Source of the DNA: JABWCE01 sp964617955
Lineage (GTDB): Bacteria; Bacteroidota; Bacteroidia; NS11-12g; UBA9320
Direction of reading: 5' to 3'
Assembly: GCA_964617955.1 (NCBI GenBank)
Contig: CAZTXB010000001.1
Span: forward strand, 186,001 to 250,000
DNA: 64,000 bases
Part shown: one piece after another, positions 18,342-27,424 of the stretch
Layout: the number at the start of each line of letters is the position of its first letter
How positions within the stretch are numbered: position 1 is the stretch's first letter
Notes under the pieces: model-generated
Told to the model about the DNA's origin: nothing
Database searches by the model: none
The model's input: the letters and a program-made list of their open reading frames with translations, nothing else
Program-made: the position numbers and the translations under genes

Positions 18342-19748
18342 ATGATTAAATATAGACTTTTTGCGTTTCTACTCCTTTACTGTTTTGTCTTCGGGTTTAA
18401 CTATTGGAATCAAGATGCCTTTGCTCAAAGTGCATTAAACTTACCTGAATCTAAAGAGAAAGTTAACCTTCTTAACAATGAAGTTGACCGGTTAATGAGG
18501 TACCCGAGCAAAAAAAATTGCAAAGAATCAGAAAAACTGGCTTTGCTGGCCGCTGAAATTTCAAAAAAACTAAACTATACCATTGGACTGCTGCACAGTT
18601 ACACCCATTTGGCCACTATTTATAAAACACTTGACCTTAAAATAAAACATTTAAAATACAAGCGAAAGATCAGTGCTCTTGACCCCAGTGGTGAACTAAA
18701 AAAACAAGAGGATAAACTGCACGCCCAACTTCTCCAGAACGAGACCATAAAAAAAGAGATTGAATCGCTTTTGCAAAACCACAATGAAAACCTCGCCCTC
18801 ATTGAATCAAAACAGAGAGATTTGACTATGAATGAAGAGGCTTTGAAATCTGCCATCAATCAATTTCAAATGCTTAAAATAGAAACTGAGCGTTTGGCTA
18901 ATCGAAATTCAATTCTCGAAAAAGATTTAAAAATCAATGAACTGAATGAAACCAGGCAAAACTTAATAAAATATTTTATGTTAACCGTCCTGATCATTTT
19001 GTCAATATTGGCATTTATTCTTTACAAGCTTTATAAATCAAGGCATAAAAACGCATTAGATCTGGCAGAAAAAAATGAGGTGATTAGCAAAGAGAAGAAC
19101 CGGTCTGAAAATCTCTTACTCAATATATTACCTTATGAAACCGCCGAAGAATTAAAACAAACCGGAAAGGCGCAGACCAAGCATTACGACATGGTTACCG
19201 TAATGTTCACAGATTTTAAAGATTTTACTAAAATCGCCGAACGCATGACGCCCATTGAATTGGTAGATGAAATAGATTTTTGCTATTCAGCCTTCGATAA
19301 TATTATGGAGAAATATGGCATTGAAAAAATAAAAACCATTGGTGATGCATACCTGTGCGCCCTTGGCATTGCCCATGCTTCAAGCTCCCATAAGCACAAC
19401 CCCTCGGCAATGATTGAAGCCGCTTTTGATATTATTGCTTTTATTGAAGAGAGAAAATCTAATAGGCTGGAGGAGGGCAAACCATTCTTTGAAATAAGAA
19501 TTGGCATTCATACCGGTCCACTGGTAGCCGGTGTGGTAGGACAAAAAAAATTCGCCTATGATATCTGGGGCGACACAGTGAACACCGCAGCCCGCATTGA
19601 ACAAAACAGCGAGACGGGAAAAATTAACATCTCAGCCGATACCTATGAATTTGTAAAAGACAAATACCAGACCACCTCTAGGGGAAATATTGAAGCGAAA
19701 AACAAGGGACTGGTTAAAATGTACTTCCTAACTCGCGATAGTGCGTAA
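18342..19748 (+). CDS. Membrane-bound class III adenylate cyclase (copy 1)
   Basis: A 468-residue protein that should make cAMP. A signal or anchor segment (1-30) is followed by a short TPR-like helical region, a coiled coil (about 110-205), a transmembrane helix (about 210-232) and the cyclase domain (about 275-465). All catalytic positions are present: metal-binding D291 (FTDF) and D335 (IGDAY), the adenine-selecting pair K331 and D407 (YDIWGD), and transition-state N414 and R418. The K/D pair argues for ATP over GTP. The sensor part would lie in the periplasm. An in-frame ATG at 18321 exists, but it overlaps a -7 box, so I chose 18342. A close paralogue lies at 56034. Confidence 0.88.
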   Translation: MIKYRLFAFLLLYCFVFGFNYWNQDAFAQSALNLPESKEKVNLLNNEVDRLMRYPSKKNCKESEKLALLAAEISKKLNYTIGLLHSYTHLATIYKTLDLKIKHLKYKRKISALDPSGELKKQEDKLHAQLLQNETIKKEIESLLQNHNENLALIESKQRDLTMNEEALKSAINQFQMLKIETERLANRNSILEKDLKINELNETRQNLIKYFMLTVLIILSILAFILYKLYKSRHKNALDLAEKNEVISKEKNRSENLLLNILPYETAEELKQTGKAQTKHYDMVTVMFTDFKDFTKIAERMTPIELVDEIDFCYSAFDNIMEKYGIEKIKTIGDAYLCALGIAHASSSHKHNPSAMIEAAFDIIAFIEERKSNRLEEGKPFFEIRIGIHTGPLVAGVVGQKKFAYDIWGDTVNTAARIEQNSETGKINISADTYEFVKDKYQTTSRGNIEAKNKGLVKMYFLTRDSA

Positions 19749-19762
19749 GAAATGAAAAAAAG

Positions 19763-19770
19763 TATATTTG
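19763..19770 (+). promoter_or_regulatory. -7 box of the acyl-CoA ligase gene
   Basis: TATATTTG matches TAnnTTTG. At the -33 position, 19 bases upstream, stands GTG, one mismatch from TTG. The ATG follows after 55 bases. Confidence 0.5.
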
Positions 19771-19825
19771 AATTTTAGAACACTTTTTTATCCAACCCAC
19801 CGATTAAAACCCTCAAAAAATAATT

Positions 19826-21478
19826 ATGAACGAAGAATTTCCATGGTTTAAGAGTTACCCTTCCTTTGTGCCACACACCATTGACGAAAAGAAATACGCA
19901 TCTCTCATAGATATCTTAGATAAGGCCGTTTCTCAATTTGGCAATTTGCAGGCCTTTGAGAATATGGGCAAAACTATCACTTACAAACAGTTGGATGATT
20001 ACTCCAATGCTTTTGCCTGGTGGCTTCAAAATAAAACCAACTTAAAAGAAGGGGATCGGGTTGCCATTCAACTGCCGAATGTTCTTCAATTCCCCATAGC
20101 CGTTTTTGGAATCTTAAAAGCCAAAATGATAGTGGTGAATGTTAACCCGCTCTATACAGCAGGTGAAATGAAGCATCAGTTCAACGATTTGGATGTCAAG
20201 GGCTTATTAATTCTTGAGAATTTTGCTTGCCATCTTGAGCCTATCCTTCACGAAACACCTTTACAGACCGTTATACTCACTTCATTGGGTGAAATGCTTG
20301 GAACGGTTAAGGGCGGAATCGTGAATTTTGTGGTTAGAAAAATAAAAAAACTAGTCCCAAAATACACTATTCCAAATGCAACCTGGTTTAAATCTGTGAT
20401 CAGCGCAAAGGGTAAACCATCTAACGTAGAGTACAATTTAAAAGATATTGCGTTTCTGCAATATACCGGTGGTACCACTGGCGTTCCCAAGGGCGTTACC
20501 CTTACACACGGAAACATCTGCGCCAATATGGCCCAGGTGGATGGCTGGGTAGGTTCCCTTTTTGCTAAAGGACAGGAAATATTTATTACTGCCCTTCCCA
20601 TGTACCACATTTTTTCGCTCACTGCCAATTGCATTTTGGGCATTCACCTCGGAGCCAAAAATAAGCTCATCACCAATCCTAGAGACATGAAGGGCTTTAT
20701 TCGCGAGTTAAAAAAAGAGCCTTTTTCATTCTTCACCGGAGTAAACACCCTGTACAATGGACTTCTCAATCAGGATGAGTTCAAGACCATCAATTTCGCC
20801 CCTCTAAAGTTGGCTTTGGCCGGCGGCATGGCCTTGCAGGATGTTGTGGCAAAACGCTGGGAAGCGGCTACCGGAAAACCGGTTGTTGAGGCTTACGGAC
20901 TTTCGGAAACCTCTCCGGGAGCGAGTGTAAATCCAATCGACGGAACACATAGAATTGGAACCATAGGACTGCCCTTGCCATCAACCATTATAAAGATACT
21001 GGATGAAAATGGGAATGAAGTGCCTTTTGGGGAGTCAGGCGAAATAGCCATTAAAGGGCCACAGGTTATGCCGGGATATTGGAACCGACCTGATGAAACT
21101 GCTAAGGTATTTCATGGCGAATTTTTCCTGACAGGCGATATTGGAATTATGGATGAGGATGGCTTTACCCGAATCATCGACCGCAAAAAGGAAATGATTA
21201 TTGTTTCTGGCTTTAATGTTTATCCCAACGAAGTAGAGAAGGCCATAGCCGAACATCCCGGCGTACTTGAAGTTGGGGTTACCGGTGTTCCCGACCCTAA
21301 AACATCTGAGGCGGTAAGTGCTTTTATTGTAAAAAAAGATCCTAATCTCACTGCAGAATCTGTTCTGGAATTTTGCCAGGATAAACTCACCCAGTATAAA
21401 AGACCAAAGCATATTCACTTCAGGGATGAATTGCCAAAGTCGAATGTCGGTAAAATACTTCGAAGACTGCTGAAATAA
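19826..21478 (+). CDS. fadD: Long-chain fatty-acid-CoA ligase
   Basis: A 550-residue AMP-forming acyl-CoA synthetase that activates fatty acids to acyl-CoA in two steps through an acyl-adenylate. The AMP-binding signature YTGGTTGVPKG starts at Y213. Further motifs are EAYGLSETSP near residue 350, TGDIGIMDEDGF near 435, DRKKEMIIVSGFNVYP near 455 and the C-terminal catalytic lysine in SNVGKILRR. Residue lengths and motifs fit FadD better than acetyl-CoA synthetase; chain-length preference is inference. The following gene starts at the very next base after its stop, so the two share a transcript. Confidence 0.93.
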   Translation: MNEEFPWFKSYPSFVPHTIDEKKYASLIDILDKAVSQFGNLQAFENMGKTITYKQLDDYSNAFAWWLQNKTNLKEGDRVAIQLPNVLQFPIAVFGILKAKMIVVNVNPLYTAGEMKHQFNDLDVKGLLILENFACHLEPILHETPLQTVILTSLGEMLGTVKGGIVNFVVRKIKKLVPKYTIPNATWFKSVISAKGKPSNVEYNLKDIAFLQYTGGTTGVPKGVTLTHGNICANMAQVDGWVGSLFAKGQEIFITALPMYHIFSLTANCILGIHLGAKNKLITNPRDMKGFIRELKKEPFSFFTGVNTLYNGLLNQDEFKTINFAPLKLALAGGMALQDVVAKRWEAATGKPVVEAYGLSETSPGASVNPIDGTHRIGTIGLPLPSTIIKILDENGNEVPFGESGEIAIKGPQVMPGYWNRPDETAKVFHGEFFLTGDIGIMDEDGFTRIIDRKKEMIIVSGFNVYPNEVEKAIAEHPGVLEVGVTGVPDPKTSEAVSAFIVKKDPNLTAESVLEFCQDKLTQYKRPKHIHFRDELPKSNVGKILRRLLK

Positions 21479-22156
21479 TTGGCAAGAAGAAAAAAAAATA
21501 AACCTGTTATTTGGGTAATTGTAGCCATTGCCTTTGTGGGGTTGCTTTTGTTGGCCCAAAAATTTTACAATCGCTATTTATACCGACACAGCGAAGCAAA
21601 TTTAAGCACCGTGGAGCGCACCTGGCTCAACTATTCCGAAGATGCCTTGAAGGCTGGCGTCGAATTCAACATTTCTCCGGAATACCTGCTGGCTTTGATT
21701 GCCCTTGAATGCAATGGATTTAAAGAGGTGCCCAGCCGATTTGAACCTCATGTTTTTGTTAAATTGCAAGAACTGATAGACGGAGAGGAAGAGACCTATG
21801 AAAGCATTTCAGCAAATAATATAGCCAACAGCAGCGATGAGGCGTTAAAAAATTTAGCTTCTTCATGGGGTCCCTTCCAACTCATGGGCTATCAATGCCT
21901 TTATCTAGATATTAAATTAAAAGAAATGCGCGGAAAAAATGCCGTAAAGCATGGTGCCCGCTGGATAAGAAATGCCTATGGCAAGTATTTGGATAAACGA
22001 AAATTTAAAGATGCCTTTCATTTACATAACACAGGAAAGCCTTACCCCAAAATCGGTCCGCCCCGAACCCATAACCGCCGTTATGTTCCAAGAGGTATTA
22101 AATACATGCAAGAATTTGGCGAGTTGATAGCCCATCAGCAAGGCCAAACTAACTAA
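21479..22156 (+). CDS. Lysozyme-like peptidoglycan hydrolase, membrane-anchored
   Basis: A 225-residue protein with a single N-terminal membrane anchor (about residues 9-27) preceded by a basic cluster. The domain behind it (60-220) resembles the lysozyme superfamily, nearest to N-acetylmuramidase DUF3380 or a lytic transglycosylase: a probable catalytic glutamate in LIALECNGF, then SRFEPHVF and SSWGPFQLMGYQ. It would cut glycan strands in the periplasm. The start is a TTG that follows the fadD stop with no gap; no ATG lies before the anchor segment, so TTG is the best reading. The pairing with fadD has no obvious functional logic. Confidence 0.78.
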   Translation: MARRKKNKPVIWVIVAIAFVGLLLLAQKFYNRYLYRHSEANLSTVERTWLNYSEDALKAGVEFNISPEYLLALIALECNGFKEVPSRFEPHVFVKLQELIDGEEETYESISANNIANSSDEALKNLASSWGPFQLMGYQCLYLDIKLKEMRGKNAVKHGARWIRNAYGKYLDKRKFKDAFHLHNTGKPYPKIGPPRTHNRRYVPRGIKYMQEFGELIAHQQGQTN

Positions 22157-22300
22157 TTAAGAAGAAGATATGCTGCGCTTCCTTTTCCACAATTTAATCA
22201 TTTTGTCATGCAGCCGCCCTTAAATTTTGGATGAATTTTTCGGGTATTTTCCTCGACATTTTTTCGCATTTTTGTAGTCGCTAAATAATTCAAAATACAT

Positions 22301-23605
22301 ATGGCTGAATTTGACTTAATCATGCCCAAAATGGGTGAAAGTATTGCCGAGGCAACCATCATCCGATGGCTTAAAAATGAAGGAGATACGATATTGGCTG
22401 AGGATGCTGTGCTTGAAATTGCCACTGATAAAGTCGATAGCGAAGTGCCAAGCTCTGTGGCCGGTATCATGGGCAAAAAATTATATAATGACGGTGACCT
22501 TGTTAAAATTGGCGCTGTCTTAGCAAAAATTATCACCGATGCTGAGGCACCTACTAACGGTAGTTTGGTGAATACACCTGTCGTTGTAACTGAGCCAAAG
22601 ATTGAAGCAGTGGCTCAAGCCGTTCAAGTTTTAGAACCCAATACAGAAACCTCACCTTCAAACAGCAACAAATTTTTCTCACCTCTGGTACTTAATATTG
22701 CTAAAACCGAAGGTGTCTCCATGTCAGAATTAGAAGGAATTCATGGCACCGGAAGCGAGGACAGGGTGACGAAGCGCGATATTTTAGACTACCTGTCCAG
22801 TAGAGGAAAGACCGGCGTATCTGACCTCAAGCCTTCAGAAGCAAAACCAACCCCATCCATCGAAAAATCCGGCTCACCGTCAATCAGTATTCAGTCGGGT
22901 GATGAAATCATTGAAATGGACAGGATGCGGAAACTCATTTCCGAACACATGGTAAAGAGTGTGCAAACTGCTCCTCACGTCACTTCTTTTGTTGAAGCTG
23001 ATGTGACCAATTTGGTTAATTGGCGAAATAAGATGAAGGATGTGTTCAAAAAACGCGAAGGCGAAGGCCTTACCTTTACCCCATTATTCATTGAAGCCAT
23101 TGTAAAAGCCATTAAGGATTTCCCTATGATCAATGTTTCGCTCGATGGAGATAAAATTATTAAAAAGAGAAACATTAACATCGGAATGGCTGCAGCTTTA
23201 CCTACCGGAAACCTCATCGTTCCTGTGATTAAAAATGCCGACACAAAAAGTTTGCTAGGGCTCACCAAAGAAGTGAATGATTTGGCCAACAGAGCGCGCT
23301 TAAACAAATTGAATCCCGACGATATTCAGGGTGGCACCTATACGATCACCAATGTGGGTACCTTTGGAAACATTTCAGGAACACCCATCATTAATCAGCC
23401 TCAGGTAGCAATTATGGCCATGGGAGTAATACGTAAAAAACCAGCAGTTATTGAAACCGAATTTGGCGACGTTATTGCCATTCGTCATATGATGATGCTC
23501 AGCCACAGCTATGACCACAGGGTGGTAGACGGAGCTCTGGGAGGAAGTTTTGTGCGCAGAGTGGCTGATTACCTCGAAAAATGGGATGTTTTAAGGGAAA
23601 TATAA
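22301..23605 (+). CDS. 2-oxoacid dehydrogenase E2 (dihydrolipoyl acyltransferase)
   Basis: A 434-residue E2 core subunit. The lipoyl domain (1-78) carries the lipoylated K44 in IATDKVDSEVP. A linker leads to the E3-binding domain (about 125-165, FFSPLVLNIAKTEGVSMSEL to RVTKRDIL). The catalytic domain (about 200-434) ends with SYDHRVVDG, where H406 and D410 are the catalytic pair. A single lipoyl domain with a MPKMGESI start resembles branched-chain or 2-oxoglutarate E2 of Bacteroidota rather than the PDH type; I cannot decide which. E1 and E3 genes are not adjacent. It stands alone between fadD-lysozyme and the convergent DUF4256 gene. Confidence 0.93.
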   Translation: MAEFDLIMPKMGESIAEATIIRWLKNEGDTILAEDAVLEIATDKVDSEVPSSVAGIMGKKLYNDGDLVKIGAVLAKIITDAEAPTNGSLVNTPVVVTEPKIEAVAQAVQVLEPNTETSPSNSNKFFSPLVLNIAKTEGVSMSELEGIHGTGSEDRVTKRDILDYLSSRGKTGVSDLKPSEAKPTPSIEKSGSPSISIQSGDEIIEMDRMRKLISEHMVKSVQTAPHVTSFVEADVTNLVNWRNKMKDVFKKREGEGLTFTPLFIEAIVKAIKDFPMINVSLDGDKIIKKRNINIGMAAALPTGNLIVPVIKNADTKSLLGLTKEVNDLANRARLNKLNPDDIQGGTYTITNVGTFGNISGTPIINQPQVAIMAMGVIRKKPAVIETEFGDVIAIRHMMMLSHSYDHRVVDGALGGSFVRRVADYLEKWDVLREI

Positions 23606-23672
23606 ACCGTTTTAAGTTTCGTTAAGCGTTCAACTCTGAAAAGAGCATCAATTATGCTAATCAAAGAAGGGA

Positions 23673-24245
23673 TTAAATGATTAATTTGCCTCTGAATCCC
23701 CTCGCTGCATAATAGGATGAGGCACCATTGTGGTAAACAAATACAGTATCGTATCGGAAATCGCAAAAAACAGCTCCCCCCAATTTTCGAATTTTGTCAG
23801 GTGTTTTTACCCAACTTGAAGTTTTCATATCAAAGGATCCCAGCGTTTGCAAAAACTCGTATTCCTCTACAGTGAGCAGATCAATACCCATATCCAGAGC
23901 CATATCCATGGCACTGCTCTGAGGCTTGTATTCCTTTCGCTCATCGAGCGCCTTTCGGTCATAGCATAAACTCCGCCTTCCTGATGGGCTTTCTGCTGAG
24001 CAATCATAAAAAACATATTCGCCTGTATCTGAATTCTGTGAAACACAGTCCGGCTCCCCTCCTGTTCTCTCCATTTCAAACAAGCTCCATATTTTTTCTT
24101 TATGCCCCCTCAGCTTGTCTTCAATCTGGCTCCAAATAAGTTCAGGGTGACGCTTTGGGTTTTTCTCAAATCTTGACTTTAAGGTTTTTATCAACCCTTC
24201 CATCTCCATTGCTTCCATCGGTTGTTTTTTCATGTTGTTTTTCAA
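23673..24245 (-). CDS. DUF4256 family protein
   Basis: A 190-residue soluble protein of the DUF4256 family, widespread in Bacteroidota and Firmicutes. Family blocks seen are TGGEPDCVSQN, YVFYDCSAESPSGRRSLCYD, AMDMALDMGIDLLT, SSWVKTPDKIRKLGG and the C-terminal FVYHNGASSYYAARGFRG. No function is established for the family, and no catalytic residues can be named with confidence. The start could also be the ATG four codons further in. No signal peptide. Convergent with the E2 gene. Confidence 0.88.
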   Translation of the reverse strand: MKNNMKKQPMEAMEMEGLIKTLKSRFEKNPKRHPELIWSQIEDKLRGHKEKIWSLFEMERTGGEPDCVSQNSDTGEYVFYDCSAESPSGRRSLCYDRKALDERKEYKPQSSAMDMALDMGIDLLTVEEYEFLQTLGSFDMKTSSWVKTPDKIRKLGGAVFCDFRYDTVFVYHNGASSYYAARGFRGKLII

Positions 24246-24497
24246 TTTTGCAAATATGTCACGGATTTTTTTAAGTTTCCATTTTGCCCTTATTATTTGT
24301 ATCTTTTATAAAAATCAATTAACCGACAGCTTTACTCTACTTTTCAAAAGGAATTCTGAAAGGGCAACCCATAACTCTAAAAAGACAATGGTATGCAAAA
24401 ATGCTTGGGCTCAGGCCAAAAAAAGGGCTGTGAAAAAATTAACTATTTGAAAATCTGATTACAAGGTACAAGGGAAGAGCATAAAATCAAAAAAATC
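24246..24497. other. Gap without a supported gene
   Basis: AT-rich stretch between the DUF4256 start and the next promoter. Short frames exist (for example one ending at 24450) but their composition looks random and none has a promoter box or family motif. I see no RNA gene here. Confidence 0.5.
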
Positions 24498-24527
24498 TTG
24501 CATAGGATATTTATTCTACTAAATTTG
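24498..24527 (+). promoter_or_regulatory. Consensus promoter before a tiny ORF
   Basis: TTG at 24498-24500, a 19-base spacer, then TAAATTTG at 24520-24527: a full match to TTG-N19-TAnnTTTG. The TTG, which could be mistaken for a start codon, is therefore the -33 box. A short inverted repeat (ATATCC/GGATAT, 24539-24553) lies in the leader. Confidence 0.7.
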
Positions 24528-24584
24528 TTCTGCCTATCCATATCCTTAGGATATAAGTATTTGAAAACCAGTACAAATAAAGCT

Positions 24585-24722
24585 ATGAAAAAAGTATCTG
24601 ATAACTTTGAAAAACCTCAGGGTTCTAAGTCATTTTTTAAATCAAAGCTGCAAAAACAGGAGTCAGCCACTGCGGCGGATGTGTTCAAAATGATTGAAAA
24701 AAATCGAAAATTTGCCCTGTAA
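24585..24722 (+). CDS. Small basic protein, 45 residues, unknown
   Basis: ATG at 24585 opens a 45-residue frame beginning MKKVSDNFEKP, lysine-rich and without hydrophobic segments, so probably cytoplasmic. I do not recognise a family. Support comes from the consensus promoter at 24498-24527, 57 bases ahead, a spacing like that of the promoter at 5721. A longer reading from the TTG at 24498 adds a hydrophobic stretch but would start at the -33 box, so I reject it. The stop lies 9 bases from the convergent parC stop, with no terminator visible. Confidence 0.5.
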   Translation: MKKVSDNFEKPQGSKSFFKSKLQKQESATAADVFKMIEKNRKFAL

Positions 24723-24731
24723 TTTTTTGTA

Positions 24732-27392
24732 TTAAAATAAGTTAATCTGCTTTGGTATTATTGGAGTTTCACTCTCCTTCACTGGAGTTTCCTGTATTTC
24801 AAGCGCAATCTCTTCTTTTGCAATAATCTCTTCCTTTTCTTCCAAGGTTTCTTCTTCTACCTCCTTTACTTCCTCTAATTCCTCTATTTGAGGACTCAGG
24901 TCTACTATTGCTTTGATTGTATCACCGGTAAGTTTGTTCCCTAGCGAACGCCAGCCTTTTACAGAGATAAAATCCGTCAAGTTAATTTCTCGCTCATCTT
25001 TCTCACCGCCTTTAGTTACCGTTTTAATTTTTATCACAGGAGCCGGCTTATCGCTCACAAAAGTCAGCAAGTTGCCCTTACCCTCCTGTATGAAATTGAA
25101 TTTTTTTCCGACTGTGGTGGTTTCAATTTTAAAACGCTTGATGTAATAACTGTTCTCTGAAGCCACAAAGTGCACACAAGAAATGACTTTGTCCGGATCG
25201 TACTTCATAATCAATTCAATATCCTTTGGCTCATAGTGATTGGTCAGTTCAAAGTCGGTCATTCCATAAGTGCCGTCTTTGTAAATGACCAAAATCTTGT
25301 CTTCATTGTCAAAACGGCCAAGGGGCTCACCACGTCCGTCGGAATTAAGACGACCGATGGCAGGTTCAAAAAATATAGCCCTTCCACCGATGGTGCTTCT
25401 GCCTTTCTCCTTTAAGCTTACTTTTCTAACTTGAAATTTACTTAAAGTATTTCCTATGCTATTTCGGTTCTTAATGGCAAGTTCCGCAAAATTATAATCA
25501 AATACCTTAATGCGGGCCTTGCTCATATTGCTTAGCTGAATGGTGATAACCTCAGCCTCCCCATTAGGATTGGCCGAAAAGTATAAGATTTTTGAACCAC
25601 TGTTTCCCTGGGTAATATCGTATTCTTTATCACGCGTAATTCCGGTAATATTAAACCGTTTTACAAAATATTTGCGGCTTTTCCCTTCGAGGTAAACTAC
25701 ATTGTAAACCTTCCGGTCGTCGTTTTTGCGAAAGACATCCACATGAAGCAAATTTTTGCCTACGAAGGCTTTATCAGCTACTTTAGATATCGTGTATTTG
25801 CCGTCTTCTCTAATGGCTATGATGTCGTCGAGATCCGAGCAATCGCAAAGGTAGGCGTCTTTTTTAAGGCCATAACCTACAAAACCTTCTTCAAAATTGG
25901 CGTAAAGTTTTTGGTTGGCTACCGCTACAACGTTTGCCTCTATGCTGTCGAATTGCCTGATTTCAGTTTTGCGCTCCTTGCCTTTCCCAAACTGCTTAAG
26001 TAATGATTCAAAATAGCGTATGGCATACTTAACAAGGTTGGCAAGGTGATTGTTAACCTCTTCCAACTCAGTTTCCAGACCTTTCATGAATTCATCCGCT
26101 TTAAAAGCATCAAATCTCGATATCCGCTTTATCCTAATTTCGGTAAGTTTGGTTATGTCGTCGACGCTGACTTCCCTTCGGAGCATAGGCTTAAAGGGAT
26201 CGAGTCCTTTATCGATGGTAGAAATAATATCTTCCCAGGTTTCGCACTCTTCGATATCTCTGTATATTCGGTTTTCGATGAATATTTTTTCCAGACTGCT
26301 GAAATGCCATTTTTCTTCAAGTTCTGACCTCCTTATTTCGAGTTCAAGTTTTAGAAGCGCCAGCGTAGAATCGGTGCAGCGTCTTAAAATTTCATTGACG
26401 TCTAAAAAGTGTGGCTTTTCGCCATGAATCACACAGGCATTAGGCGAGATGCTCACTTCACAGTCGGTAAAGGCATAGAGCGCATCGATGGTCTTGTCGG
26501 TTGAAATGCCGGGCGCCAGCTGAATTTCAATCTCAAGGTCTCTTGCCGTATTGTCCACCACTTTTTTAATTTTTATTTTCCCCTTATCGTTGGCTTTGAT
26601 AATGGAGTCGATAATACTTCCAGTGGTGGTGCCAAAGGGTATTTCCTTAACGAGTAAAGTTTTTTTATCCTTTTCTTCTATTCTCGCTCTCACGCGGATT
26701 CTGCCTCCCCTTTTTCCTTCATTGTAATTGCTAAAGTCGGCCAGGCCACCGGTTGGAAAATCGGGTAGTATGTTTGTCGATTTTCCGTTTAAAACCGCAA
26801 TGCTGGCCTCAATCAACTCAATAAAATTATGAGGAAGAATTTTTGTACTCAGACCAACCGCGATTCCTTCAACACCCTGAGCTAACAAAAGAGGGAATTT
26901 CATGGGCAGCGTCACCGGCTCCCGGTTCCGGCCATCATAACTTCTTTGCCATTCGGTGGTTTTCGGATTAAAGGCCACCTGAAGTGCAAATTTTGACAGC
27001 CTGGCTTCAATATAACGCGGTGCGGCGGCAGAATCTCCCGTTCTTATGTCGCCCCAATTCCCCTGCATGTCAATGAGCAGTTCCTTTTGGCCAAGATTAA
27101 CAAAGGCATCACCGATGGCAGCATCACCGTGGGGGTGGAATTTCATGGTGTTACCTATGACGTTGGCCACTTTATTATAGCGACCATCCTCCATTTCCCA
27201 CATGCTGTGCAAAATTCGGCGCTGCACCGGTTTAAGTCCGTCTTCCAGAGCAGGAACGGCCCTCTCAAGAATCACATAAGAGGCATATTCCAAAAACCAA
27301 TTCTCGTACATGCCCGAAACGGGAATGACCTTTGGGTCATCATGCCTGATATCGTCATTCTGATCTTCTAAAGGTAATTCTTCTTCCTCCAT
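24732..27392 (-). CDS. parC: DNA topoisomerase IV subunit A
   Basis: An 886-residue type IIA topoisomerase A subunit, which cuts both strands to separate linked daughter chromosomes. The breakage-reunion domain has the catalytic Y127 in AAPRYIEARLS and FHPHGDAAIGD near 85-95. The C-terminal domain (about 520-820) has weak beta-pinwheel repeats and lacks the GyrA box, which argues for ParC over GyrA. The last 70 residues are a very acidic tail rich in glutamate, ending PIIPKQINLF. It lies 32 bases behind parE on the same strand, forming the usual parE-parC pair. Confidence 0.92.
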   Translation of the reverse strand: MEEEELPLEDQNDDIRHDDPKVIPVSGMYENWFLEYASYVILERAVPALEDGLKPVQRRILHSMWEMEDGRYNKVANVIGNTMKFHPHGDAAIGDAFVNLGQKELLIDMQGNWGDIRTGDSAAAPRYIEARLSKFALQVAFNPKTTEWQRSYDGRNREPVTLPMKFPLLLAQGVEGIAVGLSTKILPHNFIELIEASIAVLNGKSTNILPDFPTGGLADFSNYNEGKRGGRIRVRARIEEKDKKTLLVKEIPFGTTTGSIIDSIIKANDKGKIKIKKVVDNTARDLEIEIQLAPGISTDKTIDALYAFTDCEVSISPNACVIHGEKPHFLDVNEILRRCTDSTLALLKLELEIRRSELEEKWHFSSLEKIFIENRIYRDIEECETWEDIISTIDKGLDPFKPMLRREVSVDDITKLTEIRIKRISRFDAFKADEFMKGLETELEEVNNHLANLVKYAIRYFESLLKQFGKGKERKTEIRQFDSIEANVVAVANQKLYANFEEGFVGYGLKKDAYLCDCSDLDDIIAIREDGKYTISKVADKAFVGKNLLHVDVFRKNDDRKVYNVVYLEGKSRKYFVKRFNITGITRDKEYDITQGNSGSKILYFSANPNGEAEVITIQLSNMSKARIKVFDYNFAELAIKNRNSIGNTLSKFQVRKVSLKEKGRSTIGGRAIFFEPAIGRLNSDGRGEPLGRFDNEDKILVIYKDGTYGMTDFELTNHYEPKDIELIMKYDPDKVISCVHFVASENSYYIKRFKIETTTVGKKFNFIQEGKGNLLTFVSDKPAPVIKIKTVTKGGEKDEREINLTDFISVKGWRSLGNKLTGDTIKAIVDLSPQIEELEEVKEVEEETLEEKEEIIAKEEIALEIQETPVKESETPIIPKQINLF

Positions 27393-27424
27393 TTATCCTA
27401 ATTCTCCTTTATTTTTCAAATTTT

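Noticed and set aside
24232..24450. 72-residue frame between DUF4256 and the tiny gene
   Set aside because: It overlaps the start of the opposite gene, has no promoter box and looks random in composition.
24498..24722. 74-residue frame starting at TTG 24498 with a hydrophobic start
   Set aside because: The TTG coincides with the -33 box of a consensus promoter and lies upstream of any transcript start; the ATG at 24585 is kept instead.
26046..26427. Long plus-strand frames opposite parC
   Set aside because: They are antisense shadows of a well-conserved gene; no motif or promoter supports them.
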